From Clostridia bacterium (lineage in GTDB: Bacteria; Bacillota; Clostridia; Oscillospirales; CAG-272), in NCBI GenBank assembly GCA_017472695.1, contig JAFUOQ010000013.1:1-64000 (forward strand): DNA of 64,000 nucleotides. The letters run 5' to 3'. This document shows, piece after piece, positions 7,984 to 16,349 of the stretch. The position numbers were made by a program, and so were the translations under genes. The notes under the pieces were generated by a model. That model was given only the letters and a program-made list of their open reading frames with translations. It did no database searches and had not been told where the DNA came from. Numbering within the stretch: position 1 is the stretch's first letter; each line of letters begins with the position of its first letter.

Positions 7984-8012
7984 ATTATACAACAAACTAA
8001 TAATTATGTCAA
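7984..8012 (-). promoter_or_regulatory. Promoter of ppa
   Basis: Perfect minus-strand consensus: TTGACA (8007-8012), 17-bp spacer, TATAAT (7984-7989). Confidence 0.8.
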
Positions 8013-8105
8013 TCAAGAAAGATATAAAAATTAATGAAATTATTGGACTGTATATTTCTATTATAACTGTAAAATCTAAATATAAACAAGCAAAAGAGGA
8101 AAAAT

Positions 8106-8426
8106 ATGAACGAAAAAAATAAAAAAGAAAAAATAAGAGAATCAGCACACTTGCCAAATACAAATGGAGACATTTTGGGGCTTGTATGTGAGGACTCATA
8201 TGAGGTTTGCGAAAACACTATGCAGATAAGCCGAATATCAGAAGCCAAGAAGGCTGAATATGGTATATCGTCAACTAAGTGCGATGATGGTACACCTTTT
8301 GACTGTGGACCTAGTGGTGGAGCGATTTCACCATATACAGAGGTAAATGCAGACCATCAAGGAATTATAAGTGAAGTACCAAGGAAACCCGAATTTTACC
8401 CAGACACGGAAAATAATAAAAAATAA
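8106..8426 (+). CDS. Small hypothetical protein, 106 aa
   Basis: I do not recognise it. It is a soluble, acidic and polar protein with no signal peptide and four cysteines, two of them near the middle (VCEDSYEVC) and two more in KCDDGTPFDC. A Gly-Pro-rich patch follows and the tail is charged. The ATG has an AAGAGGAA ribosome site, and the gene is divergent from ppa. Coding is likely because of the ribosome site and ordinary composition, but there is no homology argument. Its stop codon lies inside the left arm of the nested palindrome at 8423-8518. Confidence 0.6.
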   Translation: MNEKNKKEKIRESAHLPNTNGDILGLVCEDSYEVCENTMQISRISEAKKAEYGISSTKCDDGTPFDCGPSGGAISPYTEVNADHQGIISEVPRKPEFYPDTENNKK

Positions 8427-8518
8427 AAGCAATGCTCGTGTGAAAAAGTCAATAGATGATAGACACTGCTTTTAGTGTCTACCATCATTATATCATCTTA
8501 CTCGTGCATTGCTTTTAT
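8423..8518. repeat. Nested palindromic element between convergent genes
   Basis: The outer arms are a perfect 13-bp inverted repeat (ATAAAAGCAATGC at 8423-8435 and its complement at 8506-8518). An inner stem lies at 8455-8467 and 8474-8486 (12 of 13 paired, loop GCTTTT). The element overlaps both stop codons of the flanking convergent genes. It may act as a two-way terminator, but a plain terminator does not need nested arms 96 bp apart, so a small palindromic repeat family is also possible. Confidence 0.6.
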
Positions 8519-9285
8519 CTATTACTTTTATAAACCTCAAAGGCTAAAATTGTTGAGGCGGAGGCAGCAGAAAGAGCCGCATCAAAGTGCCTGCCATAAT
8601 CAATTCTTACAATTTGGTCAGCTTCCTTTAAAATAGAGGAGGAAATACCTCTTTTCTCTCCACCGACAATAAGTAAAATTGGTTTTTTTAGGTCTGCTTC
8701 ATAAACACTAACTGAGTTTTTTATATCAGCACAAATAACCTTATAGCCACATTTCTTAAAAGTCTTAATAAAATCATCGTTTTCAATGAAAATATTAAGT
8801 CGTTCGCTAGCTCCTGCTGAAGAACGGCATACAACACCCGAGGCGCTTAACCAGTTGCGCTCTGATAAGATTATGCCATCAGCACCAGATGCGTAAATTG
8901 AGCGCAGAGCATACCCAAAGTTATATGGGTCCTCAATGCCCTCAATCATTACATAAAATCCGTCTTTAATTATGTTATCTTTAGATATTTTTGAGTATTG
9001 TCTTTCGCCACAAATAGCAACAATGCCACCGTGTGATGCACCAACTGCAATTTTATCAATTTCTGCTTTATATACAGTTGATACCACAAACCCCAAATGC
9101 TCGGACATTTTGGTAAGATATTTAAAATCCTTTTCCTTTGACTTTACTTTGTCCTTGTCAAAGAGGATTTTTTCAATTTTTCTTGCGTTTTCTACGTTGT
9201 TTTTTAGGTTGTCAAGCAAGGCTCTTATTGATGTCATACCCTCAAAAACTGTAGAAGATGCAAATCTTGTTTCTTCTTTAATCAT
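8515..9285 (-). CDS. SpoU/TrmH-family RNA 2'-O-methyltransferase
   Basis: A 256-residue SPOUT methyltransferase that uses S-adenosylmethionine to methylate ribose in rRNA or tRNA. The three family motifs are present: EGIEDPYNFGYALRS, LIVGGEKRGI and the knot-forming C terminus with LSAASASTILAFEV. The N-terminal domain is less conserved and the target nucleotide cannot be named. Its ATG overlaps the prfB stop (ATGA), so the two genes are translationally coupled. A second, separate SPOUT enzyme is encoded at 54151. Confidence 0.88.
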   Translation of the reverse strand: MIKEETRFASSTVFEGMTSIRALLDNLKNNVENARKIEKILFDKDKVKSKEKDFKYLTKMSEHLGFVVSTVYKAEIDKIAVGASHGGIVAICGERQYSKISKDNIIKDGFYVMIEGIEDPYNFGYALRSIYASGADGIILSERNWLSASGVVCRSSAGASERLNIFIENDDFIKTFKKCGYKVICADIKNSVSVYEADLKKPILLIVGGEKRGISSSILKEADQIVRIDYGRHFDAALSAASASTILAFEVYKSNR

Positions 9286-10391
9286 TTGCCCGCGTTTTCC
9301 TTGAGGTATGCGTTTATAAAGCCGTCAATTTCGCCATCCATAACAGCTTGGATGTTACCATCCTCGTAGCCAGTACGGGTGTCCTTTGCAAGAGTATAAG
9401 GCATAAATACGTAAGAACGGATTTGTGAGCCCCATTCAATATTTGTCTTGTTACCCTTGATATCCTCGATTCTGTCAAGTTTTTCACGTTGCTTTATTTC
9501 CATAAGCTTGGATTTGAGCATTTTCATAGCAGTTTCTTTGTTTTGTAGCTGGCTTCTTTCAGTTTGACAACCAACAACAATACCGGTTGGAATATGCACA
9601 ATTCTAATAGCAGAGTCGGTTTTGTTTACGTGCTGTCCACCTGCACCTGAGGAACGGTGAGCGGTGATTTCAAGGTCTGCCTCGTTAATTTCAATAGAAT
9701 TATCGTCCTCAAACTCGGGCATAACCTCAACGGATGCAAAGGATGTGTGTCTACGTCCTGAGGAGTCAAATGGAGAAACACGAACCAAGCGGTGTACGCC
9801 ATTTTCTCCCTTTAAGTAACCATAAGCATTCAAGCCTTCAATCAAAACAGTCGCGCTCTTAAGTCCTGCTTCTTCGCCGTCAAGCCAGTCAATTAGCTTA
9901 ACATTGTAGCCATGCTTTTCGCCCCATCTTGTGTAAAGACGATAGAGCATAAGTGCCCAGTCCTGTGCCTCAGTGCCACCTGCACCTGGATGGAAGGAAA
10001 TGATTGCATTATTTTTATCATATTCGCCAGAGAGAAGAACCTCTATTCTTTGCTTTTCCTCCTCGGCAATAATTGCTTTTTGTTCTTCTAAAATTTCATC
10101 AACCAAGCTCTCGTCATTTTCCTCAATTGCCATTTCTGTAAGGGTAATTGTATCCTCTAGCTTAGCTTCAAGTGCATCGAAATTTTCAATCTTTGACTTC
10201 ATTTGCTTGATTTTTTGTAAAATCTTTGTTGAGTTTTCTTGGCTAGACCAAAAATCTGGGTCAAAGGTGGTTTTTTCAAGCTCTTCAACCTCTACACGTA
10301 ATTCGTCAATTTTAAGTGAGCTGTGTAGCTCTTTGATATTCTCACGAAAATTTTGTAATTCGTACTTTGCGTTTTCAAGTGCGATAATCAA
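9282..10391 (-). CDS. prfB: Peptide chain release factor 2 (no programmed frameshift)
   Basis: RF2 ends translation at UAA and UGA. The catalytic GGQ (near 251-253), the stop-codon SPF motif (near 206-208) and the GAGGTEAQDW region are present. I choose the TTG at 10391 because GGAGGA sits seven bases before it; a TTG at 10406 is in frame but overlaps that ribosome site. The protein is then 369 residues, ordinary for RF2. The whole protein is in one frame: the usual CTTTGAC slip site near codon 25 is not there. The next gene overlaps the stop. Confidence 0.95.
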   Translation of the reverse strand: MIIALENAKYELQNFRENIKELHSSLKIDELRVEVEELEKTTFDPDFWSSQENSTKILQKIKQMKSKIENFDALEAKLEDTITLTEMAIEENDESLVDEILEEQKAIIAEEEKQRIEVLLSGEYDKNNAIISFHPGAGGTEAQDWALMLYRLYTRWGEKHGYNVKLIDWLDGEEAGLKSATVLIEGLNAYGYLKGENGVHRLVRVSPFDSSGRRHTSFASVEVMPEFEDDNSIEINEADLEITAHRSSGAGGQHVNKTDSAIRIVHIPTGIVVGCQTERSQLQNKETAMKMLKSKLMEIKQREKLDRIEDIKGNKTNIEWGSQIRSYVFMPYTLAKDTRTGYEDGNIQAVMDGEIDGFINAYLKENAGK

Positions 10392-10435
10392 GGAATTTTC
10401 CTCCAAAATATAGTAATTATATTATTCACGCAAAT

Positions 10436-10464
10436 AGTATAACATAAACATAATTAAAATACAA
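10436..10464 (-). promoter_or_regulatory. Promoter of prfB
   Basis: Minus strand TTGTAT (10459-10464), 17-bp spacer, TATACT (10436-10441). Confidence 0.55.
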
Positions 10465-10516
10465 ATGTTTTTTGATATAAATATTAAAATCGCTATAACA
10501 CCCTCAAATTAGAGAT

Positions 10517-10858
10517 ATGTTAAGCGGACTATTTGAAAAGCTTCCTGCTGATGCTCGACCTTTATTCCATTCTGACCAAGGCTGGCAATACCAACATGCC
10601 GAATATCAACGATTACTTGCCGAACACAACATTACGCAAAGCATGTCAAGAAAAGGTAATTGTATGGACAATGGCATAATGGAAAATTTCTTTGGCAGGC
10701 TCAAAGTCGAAATGTATTACGGCGAAAAATTTGAATCCCCGAGGGGATTCATTGAAAAGTTGGAAGAATACATTCATTACTACAACAATGAAAGAATTTC
10801 AATGAAATTAAAAGGAATGAGCCCTGTGCAATACAGAACTCATTCACAATCAATTTAA
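10517..10858 (+). pseudogene. IS3-family transposase OrfB, 5'-truncated
   Basis: The last 113 residues of an IS150-like integrase-core transposase. The second catalytic Asp (HSDQGWQY) and the Glu (NGIMENFFG) are kept, and the C terminus (YYNNERISMKLKGMSPVQYR) is complete. The first Asp and everything upstream, including OrfA, are missing. There is no ribosome site, so it is a remnant left by deletion between prfB and ileS. Confidence 0.88.
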
Positions 10859-10893
10859 TATTTAATTTTGTCTAAACTTTTGGGTTCACTTCA
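10517..10893 (+). mobile_element. IS3-family remnant with right inverted repeat
   Basis: The truncated orfB plus an intact right end. On the minus strand the end reads TGAAGTGAACCCAAAAG, similar in layout to the IS end at 1-141. No left end is visible near 10500, so the element cannot move by itself. It lies in the short gap between the prfB promoter and the ileS stop codon and disrupts no gene. Confidence 0.8.
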
Positions 10894-10912
10894 TTTTGCG
10901 ATAGCCTTAATA

Positions 10913-13900
10913 TTATAGCTTTTCAACGGAAAGGTTAACCTTTTTGCCATTGATGTCCCAAGATTTTGCGTTTGCCCCGTCTTGACCGTAAACGAACTCG
11001 TCGCCGAGAACAATCTTAGCAATTTCTGCTTCGTTGTTCTTAACAACATCAGCGATTTTATCGTTGTTGTTTACATAAACCTTAATGTGGTCAGTAACAT
11101 CAAAGTCGGAATCCTTACGCATTGTTTGTAGCTTACTGATAACCTCATTTACAAAGCCTTCCTCAATGAGCTCAGCTGTAAGAGTAGTATCAATAGCAAC
11201 AGTTGTGTAATTATCGGAGAGAGAGAAGTAGCCTTCCTTTTGCTTAATGTCGATAAGCAAATCTTCCTCTGTAAGTACAATCTCGTTTCCGTCAACGTCA
11301 AACTTAATAGCTCCTGTTGTATCAAGCTCGTTCTTTGCCTTGTTGCCATCAACCTCGGAAAGTAGAGTTCTAATAGCACCCAAAAACTTACCATACTTAG
11401 GGCCAACAGTTTTTAGCTGTGGCTTGAATGAGTAAGAGGAGAACTCTGACATATCGTTAACAAATTTAACATTTTTAATATTAAGCTCGTCCTCAATAAT
11501 TTCAACGCAGTAAGCAGGAAGCTCCTTCTTTGCTTGAACATACATTGTGGAAAGTGGTTGACGGTTCTTCATTGAAGCGCCGTTTCTTGCAGCACGTCCC
11601 ATAACAACAATGTCAAGTAGCTCTTCCATATTTTCTTCAAGCTCGGTGTCAATTGCACTTTCGTCAACTTCTGGGAACTCGCAAAGGTGTACACTTTCTG
11701 GTGCGTCCTTGTAGATATTGCAAACAAGGTTTCTGTATATGTCCTCTGCCATAAATGGAATCATAGGAGCACTTGCCTTTGCAACAGTAACAAGAGCAGT
11801 GTATAGAGTCATATAAGCGCTAATCTTGTCATCTGTCATTGCTTGCGCCCAGTATCTTTCACGTCCACGTCTTACATACCAGTTAGAAAGCTCGTCAACA
11901 AAGGAATCAAGTGCCTTTGCAGCCTCTGGAATCTTGTAGTTTTCAAGGCAAGAGTCAACGTCTTTTACCATTGTGTTCATTCTTGAAAGGAGCCACTTAT
12001 CCATAACGGAAAGCTTGCAGTCCTTCAAGTTATATTTGCTTGGGTCAAATTTATCAATGTTAGCATAGAGAACATAGAATGCATATGTGTTCCAAAGAGT
12101 ACCCATAAACTTTCTTTGTCCCTCAATAACTGCTTTGCCGTGGAAACGGTTTGGCAGCCATGGTGCCGAGTTAGTGTAGAAGTACCATCTGATTGCATCT
12201 GCACCATAAGTTTGGAGAGCATCAAATGGGTCAACTGCATTACCCTTTGATTTTGACATCTTTTGTCCATTTTCGTCTTGAACGTGGCCAAGAACAATAA
12301 CGTTTTTATAAGGAGCTTTATCAAAGATAAGAGTTGAAATAGCAAGTAGCGAGTAGAACCAACCTCTTGTTTGGTCAACAGCCTCTGAAATAAAGTCAGC
12401 AGGAAATTGAGCATCGAATAGGTCCTTGTTCTCAAATGGATAGTGGTGTTGTGCAAATGGCATAGCACCTGAGTCAAACCAACAGTCAATAACCTCAGGA
12501 ACACGCTTCATTTGACCGCCACATTTTTCACATTTAATTGTAACATTATCAACAAAGGGTCTATGAAGCTCAATGTTGTCAGGACAGTTGTCAGACATTG
12601 ACTTTAATTCCTCAATTGAGCCGATTGAATGCTTATGACCACATTCACATTCCCAAATGTTAAGTGGAGTACCCCAGTATCTATTACGGCTTAAGCCCCA
12701 GTCTTGAACATTTGCAATCCAAGAGCCAAAGCGTCCCTTACCAATAGATTCAGGAATCCAGTTGATTGTATTGTTATTCTTAATAAGGTTATCACGGACA
12801 GCGCTCATCTTGATAAACCAAGACTCGCGTGCGTAGTAGATAAGTGGAGAATCACATCTCCAGCAGAATGGATAATCGTGCTCGAATTTAGGAGCATCAA
12901 ATAGCTTACCCTCTTTAGATAGGTCAGCAAGAATCATTGGGTCAGCCTTTTTAACGAATATACCAGCATAGTCTGTATCATCAGTCATTTCGCCCTTGCC
13001 ATTAACAAATTGAACAAATGGTAGGTCGTAGTTTTTGCCAACGCGAGAGTCGTCCTCACCAAAAGCAGGAGCAATATGAACGATACCTGTACCATCTTCC
13101 ATAGTTACGTAGCTATCGCATACAACAAAGTGTGCCTTTTTACCTTGCTTCTTAACATTTTCACCAGTGCAAGCAAATAGTGGCTCGTATTTCTTGTATT
13201 CGAGGTCCTTACCCTTGTATTCCTCAAGAATTTCGTAAGCCTTTTCGCCCTCTTCCTTAACTAAAGCACCAAGCACTTTGTCAAGTAGAGCCCTAGCCAT
13301 AATATAGGTATAACCATCAATAGCCTTAACCTTGCAGTATGCTTCATCAGGGTTTACGCAGAGTGCAACGTTAGATGGAAGAGTCCAAGGAGTTGTTGTC
13401 CAAGCAAGGAAATATACATCCTCATTGACAATTTTAAATCTGACAACCGCAGATTTTTCCTTAACCGCTTTATAACCTTGAGCAACCTCGTGAGAGGAAA
13501 GAGGAGTACCACAGCGCGGGCAATATGGAACTATTTTAAAGCCTTTATATAGAAGACCCTTGTCCCAAATTTGCTTTAGCGCCCACCACTCGGACTCAAT
13601 AAAGTTGTTGCTATATGTTACATATGGATGGTCCATATCAGCCCAGAAGCCAACAGTAGAGGAGAAGTCCTCCCACATGCCCTTATATTTCCAAACGCTT
13701 TCCTTACATTTGTCAATAAATGGCTCGAGACCATATTCCTCGATTTGCTCCTTGCCGTCTAGCCCTAGAAGCTTTTCAACCTCAAGCTCGACAGGTAGAC
13801 CATGTGTGTCCCAGCCAGCCTTTCTTGGAACCATATAGCCCTTCATTGTTCTGTATCTTGGAATCATGTCCTTGATAACACGAGTCAAAACGTGTCCAAT

Positions 13901-14065
13901 GTGTGGCTTACCATTAGCAGTTGGAGGTCCATCATAAAATGTGTAGGAAGGAGCGTTTTCTCTAATTTTAATGCTTTTTTCAAAAATAGCATTGTCCTTC
14001 CAAAACTGTTCAGTTGCTTTTTCTCTCTCAACAAAGTTGAGGTTAGTAGAAACCTTGTTATACAT
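10913..14065 (-). CDS. ileS: Isoleucyl-tRNA synthetase, long (type 2-like) form
   Basis: Charges tRNA-Ile; class I synthetase with an editing domain. PHIGH is at about 54-58 and KMSKSKGN near 601. At 1050 residues, with GWDTHGLPVE in place of the GWDCHGLP of the shorter form, it resembles the type 2 (eukaryote-like) IleRS, a group in which mupirocin tolerance is common. I start at the ATG at 14065, preceded by AAAGGAA; the open frame extends 24 codons further but into the T-box terminator. Expression is controlled by the T-box leader at 14085-14325. The stop lies 20 bp from an IS remnant. Confidence 0.95.
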   Translation of the reverse strand: MYNKVSTNLNFVEREKATEQFWKDNAIFEKSIKIRENAPSYTFYDGPPTANGKPHIGHVLTRVIKDMIPRYRTMKGYMVPRKAGWDTHGLPVELEVEKLLGLDGKEQIEEYGLEPFIDKCKESVWKYKGMWEDFSSTVGFWADMDHPYVTYSNNFIESEWWALKQIWDKGLLYKGFKIVPYCPRCGTPLSSHEVAQGYKAVKEKSAVVRFKIVNEDVYFLAWTTTPWTLPSNVALCVNPDEAYCKVKAIDGYTYIMARALLDKVLGALVKEEGEKAYEILEEYKGKDLEYKKYEPLFACTGENVKKQGKKAHFVVCDSYVTMEDGTGIVHIAPAFGEDDSRVGKNYDLPFVQFVNGKGEMTDDTDYAGIFVKKADPMILADLSKEGKLFDAPKFEHDYPFCWRCDSPLIYYARESWFIKMSAVRDNLIKNNNTINWIPESIGKGRFGSWIANVQDWGLSRNRYWGTPLNIWECECGHKHSIGSIEELKSMSDNCPDNIELHRPFVDNVTIKCEKCGGQMKRVPEVIDCWFDSGAMPFAQHHYPFENKDLFDAQFPADFISEAVDQTRGWFYSLLAISTLIFDKAPYKNVIVLGHVQDENGQKMSKSKGNAVDPFDALQTYGADAIRWYFYTNSAPWLPNRFHGKAVIEGQRKFMGTLWNTYAFYVLYANIDKFDPSKYNLKDCKLSVMDKWLLSRMNTMVKDVDSCLENYKIPEAAKALDSFVDELSNWYVRRGRERYWAQAMTDDKISAYMTLYTALVTVAKASAPMIPFMAEDIYRNLVCNIYKDAPESVHLCEFPEVDESAIDTELEENMEELLDIVVMGRAARNGASMKNRQPLSTMYVQAKKELPAYCVEIIEDELNIKNVKFVNDMSEFSSYSFKPQLKTVGPKYGKFLGAIRTLLSEVDGNKAKNELDTTGAIKFDVDGNEIVLTEEDLLIDIKQKEGYFSLSDNYTTVAIDTTLTAELIEEGFVNEVISKLQTMRKDSDFDVTDHIKVYVNNNDKIADVVKNNEAEIAKIVLGDEFVYGQDGANAKSWDINGKKVNLSVEKL

Positions 14066-14084
14066 TCTAAAATTCCTTTCTAAA

Positions 14085-14325
14085 GAAAAAATCTCGCCCT
14101 GTATGAACAGGACGAGATAAAAATTATTCGTTACCACCTATTCAACATACAAATCTATATGCGTCTCATATAACGGTGAGATGCCGTCATTGGCTACTAA
14201 TTTCGCCAAGAAACTCGGGAGTGATATTCACAATCGGCTAATCACATTGGGCTTACACCATCCCCAACTCGCTAATGCTTTTACCGAAAGCTACTGTCTC
14301 CGTCATAGTTTTTATAATTTATATT
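14085..14325 (-). promoter_or_regulatory. T-box riboswitch, isoleucine (ATC specifier)
   Basis: The ileS leader. Reading the minus strand: an AG-bulge/distal-loop region (AGCGAGTTGGGGATGGTGT), a specifier loop GAATATCAC with the isoleucine codon ATC at 14223-14225, the T-box sequence AGGTGGTAACG (14129-14139), and a terminator (12-bp stem at 14091-14102 and 14107-14118 followed by T residues). The variable base in UGGU is U, which pairs with the A discriminator of tRNA-Ile. Uncharged tRNA-Ile should favour the antiterminator and allow ileS transcription. Confidence 0.92.
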
Positions 14326-14331
14326 ATAGTT

Positions 14332-14360
14332 ATTATAACAATAAGTTTTAAATTTGTCAA
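14332..14360 (-). promoter_or_regulatory. Promoter of the T-box/ileS transcript
   Basis: Perfect consensus on the minus strand: TTGACA (14355-14360), 17-bp spacer, TATAAT (14332-14337). It begins three bases after the glyS stop codon, and no terminator separates glyS from it. Confidence 0.85.
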
Positions 14361-14362
14361 TA

Positions 14363-15754
14363 TTAAAACATCAATTTTTCTTCGATGTAGTTCTTAAGCT
14401 CGGAAATAGGAAGTCTTACTTGCTCCATAGTATCTCTGTCACGAACTGTTACACAATCGTCGTTTTCTGATTCAAAGTCATATGTGATGCAATAAGGAGT
14501 ACCGATTTCATCTTGACGACGATATCTTTTACCGATAGAGCCGGTCTCGTCAAAGTCAACACTGAAGTATTTTGAAAGCTCGCCCCAAATAGCATCAGCT
14601 TTGTCAGAGAGCTTCTTTGAGAGAGGAAGAACTGCAGCCTTAAAAGGCGCAAGAGCAGGGTGAAAGTGAAGAACAACACGAGTATCGTTTTCACCAACTG
14701 TTTCCTCATCATATGCTTCAATTAAGAAAGCAAGTGTAACACGGTCAGCACCGAGTGATGGCTCAATAACATAAGGAACATATTTTTCGTTTGTTTCTGG
14801 GTCGAAGTATTCCATAGCCTCGCCTGAAAGGTTAGCATGTTGAGTTAAGTCATAGTCTGTACGGTCAGCAATACCCCAAAGCTCACCCCAACCAAATGGG
14901 AATAGGTATTCAAAGTCGGTTGTAGCCTTTGAGTAGAAGCAAAGCTCCTCAGGGTCGTGGTCTCTTAGACGAAGATTTTCCTTCTTCATACCAAGATTAT
15001 ATAGGAAATTAGCACAGTAATCCTTCCAGAATGCAAACCACTCAAGGTCAGTGCCAGGCTTGCAGAAAAATTCAAGCTCCATTTGCTCAAACTCGCGAAT
15101 GCGGAAAATAAAGTTACCTGGTGTAATTTCATTTCTAAATGACTTACCAATTTGGCCAACACCAAATGGGAGCTTTTTACGTGTAGTTCTAGCAATATTT
15201 TTAAAGTTTACAAAAATACCTTGTGCAGTTTCAGGACGAAGGTATAATTCAGAGGTAGAGTCCTCGGTAACACCTTGAAATGTCTTGAACATAAGGTTAA
15301 ACTTTCTAATATCAGTAAAGTCACCACTGCCACAGGATGGGCAAACGATTTTATGTTCTTTTATAAAATTGAACATTTCCTCATTTGACATAGTAGCAGG
15401 GTTAACAGAATCGTTATTTTCTGCCGCCCAGTCCTCGATAAGCTTGTCTGCACGATGTCTTGTTTTACATTGCTTGCAATCCATAAGTGGGTCAGAGAAG
15501 CCGCCAACGTGACCAGAAGCCACCCAAACCTGTGGGTTCATAAGAATAGCACTATCAAGACCTACATTATATTTAGACTCGGTAACAAACTTTTTCCACC
15601 AAGCCTTTTTAATATTGTTTTTGAATTCTACTCCTAAAGGTCCAAAATCCCAAGAGTTGGCGAGACCACCGTAGATTTCAGAGCCAGGATATACAAAGCC
15701 TCTGGTTTTGCAAAGAGCAACAACCTTTTCCATTGTTTTTTCAGTATTGTTCAT
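14363..15754 (-). CDS. glyS: Glycyl-tRNA synthetase, single-chain dimeric type
   Basis: A 463-residue class II synthetase of the alpha2, archaeal/eukaryal-like kind, not the alpha2beta2 GlyQ/GlyS tetramer. Typical segments are [12 protein letters not shown] near the start, a zinc-type cysteine cluster (CKQCKTRH ... CPSCGSG), [35 protein letters not shown] and the C-terminal anticodon-binding domain ([10 protein letters not shown]). It is in the same direction as ileS, just upstream. I see no T-box in its own leader, only a normal promoter at 15795-15823. Confidence 0.95.
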   Translation of the reverse strand: MNNTEKTMEKVVALCKTRGFVYPGSEIYGGLANSWDFGPLGVEFKNNIKKAWWKKFVTESKYNVGLDSAILMNPQVWVASGHVGGFSDPLMDCKQCKTRHRADKLIEDWAAENNDSVNPATMSNEEMFNFIKEHKIVCPSCGSGDFTDIRKFNLMFKTFQGVTEDSTSELYLRPETAQGIFVNFKNIARTTRKKLPFGVGQIGKSFRNEITPGNFIFRIREFEQMELEFFCKPGTDLEWFAFWKDYCANFLYNLGMKKENLRLRDHDPEELCFYSKATTDFEYLFPFGWGELWGIADRTDYDLTQHANLSGEAMEYFDPETNEKYVPYVIEPSLGADRVTLAFLIEAYDEETVGENDTRVVLHFHPALAPFKAAVLPLSKKLSDKADAIWGELSKYFSVDFDETGSIGKRYRRQDEIGTPYCITYDFESENDDCVTVRDRDTMEQVRLPISELKNYIEEKLMF

Positions 15755-15794
15755 AATGTTCTCCTAAATTATGATAACTTTTATATTCCAAATA

Positions 15795-15823
15795 ATTATA
15801 TATTATTTATACAAAAATTTCAA
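15795..15823 (-). promoter_or_regulatory. Promoter of glyS
   Basis: Minus strand TTGAAA (15818-15823), 17-bp spacer, TATAAT (15795-15800), followed by an AGGAG ribosome site before the ATG. Confidence 0.65.
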
Positions 15824-15873
15824 GTCCTTATTTTAAAATAAATATTTGTATATTAAAATTTGTAAAATAGCCT

Positions 15874-15898
15874 AAAAAAAGCCGAAAAACACGGCTTT
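15874..15898 (-). terminator. Terminator-like hairpin on the minus strand
   Basis: AAAGCCG/CGGCTTT stem with a seven-base loop and seven T residues on the minus strand. No minus-strand gene lies just upstream, so it would stop antisense transcripts coming from the ptsH side, ahead of the glyS promoter. Confidence 0.5.
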
Positions 15899-15942
15899 GA
15901 TTATACAGTATATAAAAAATTTAAATATTTTTAAATAAACTA

Positions 15943-15971
15943 TTGATTTTTGAAAAAAAGTTTGCTATAAT
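15943..15971 (+). promoter_or_regulatory. Promoter of the HPr gene
   Basis: TTGATT (15943-15948), 17-bp spacer, TATAAT (15966-15971). Confidence 0.65.
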
Positions 15972-16015
15972 TACGACATATTTATTAAGTCCTTATAATT
16001 TGAAGGGGAGATTCT

Positions 16016-16285
16016 ATGTTATCACGCGAAGTTACAGTTGTAAATGTTGTTGGATTGCATGCAAGACCAGCTACATTTTTTATTCAAAAGGCTAATTCTT
16101 ATAAGTCTTCCGTTTGGGTAGGAAAGGACGACAGAAGAGTTAATGCTAAGAGCTTACTAGGAGTTCTATCAATGGGCATTGTAAAAGGAACTGTTGTTAC
16201 TCTTATTGCTGACGGTGAGGATGAAAAGGAAGCGCTTGATGGACTTGAAGAGCTAATTGCTTCTGGTTTAGATCATTGTGAATAA
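16016..16285 (+). CDS. ptsH: Phosphocarrier protein HPr
   Basis: An 89-residue cytoplasmic PTS protein that passes phosphate from enzyme I to EIIA domains. The active-site His15 is in GLHARPA. The regulatory Ser46 is in NAKSLLGVLSMG, the site used by HPr kinase in Firmicutes for catabolite control, so this is a true HPr and not the His-lacking Crh. Enzyme I (ptsI) is not adjacent, unlike the common ptsHI order. It is a single gene with its own promoter, an AAGGGGAG ribosome site and a terminator. Confidence 0.92.
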   Translation: MLSREVTVVNVVGLHARPATFFIQKANSYKSSVWVGKDDRRVNAKSLLGVLSMGIVKGTVVTLIADGEDEKEALDGLEELIASGLDHCE

Positions 16286-16294
16286 TACATATTT

Positions 16295-16325
16295 CGGCGA
16301 TAGTCAGTGACTGTCGCCTATTTTT
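16295..16325 (+). terminator. Intrinsic terminator after ptsH
   Basis: GGCGATAG pairs with CTGTCGCC (one G-T pair), followed by ATTTTTA. Confidence 0.7.
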
Positions 16326-16349
16326 ATAGAATAAATAAAGGAGGAAATT

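Noticed and set aside
7954..8199. N-terminal extension of pyrophosphatase
   Set aside because: It crosses a perfect promoter and would add a hydrophobic leader foreign to this enzyme; the ATG at 7953 has a strong ribosome site.
1..10893. Composite transposon bounded by the two IS3-family pieces
   Set aside because: The right piece lacks its left end and most of orfB, the two ends differ in sequence, and the DNA between holds housekeeping genes (prfB, ppa, a tRNA).
11149..12504. Long open frames inside ileS in other frames
   Set aside because: They lie within the clearly conserved synthetase gene, have no ribosome sites and resemble no family.
15755..16015. T-box or other riboswitch upstream of glyS
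   Set aside because: I looked for a T-box sequence and a Gly specifier and found only an ordinary promoter and AT-rich spacer.
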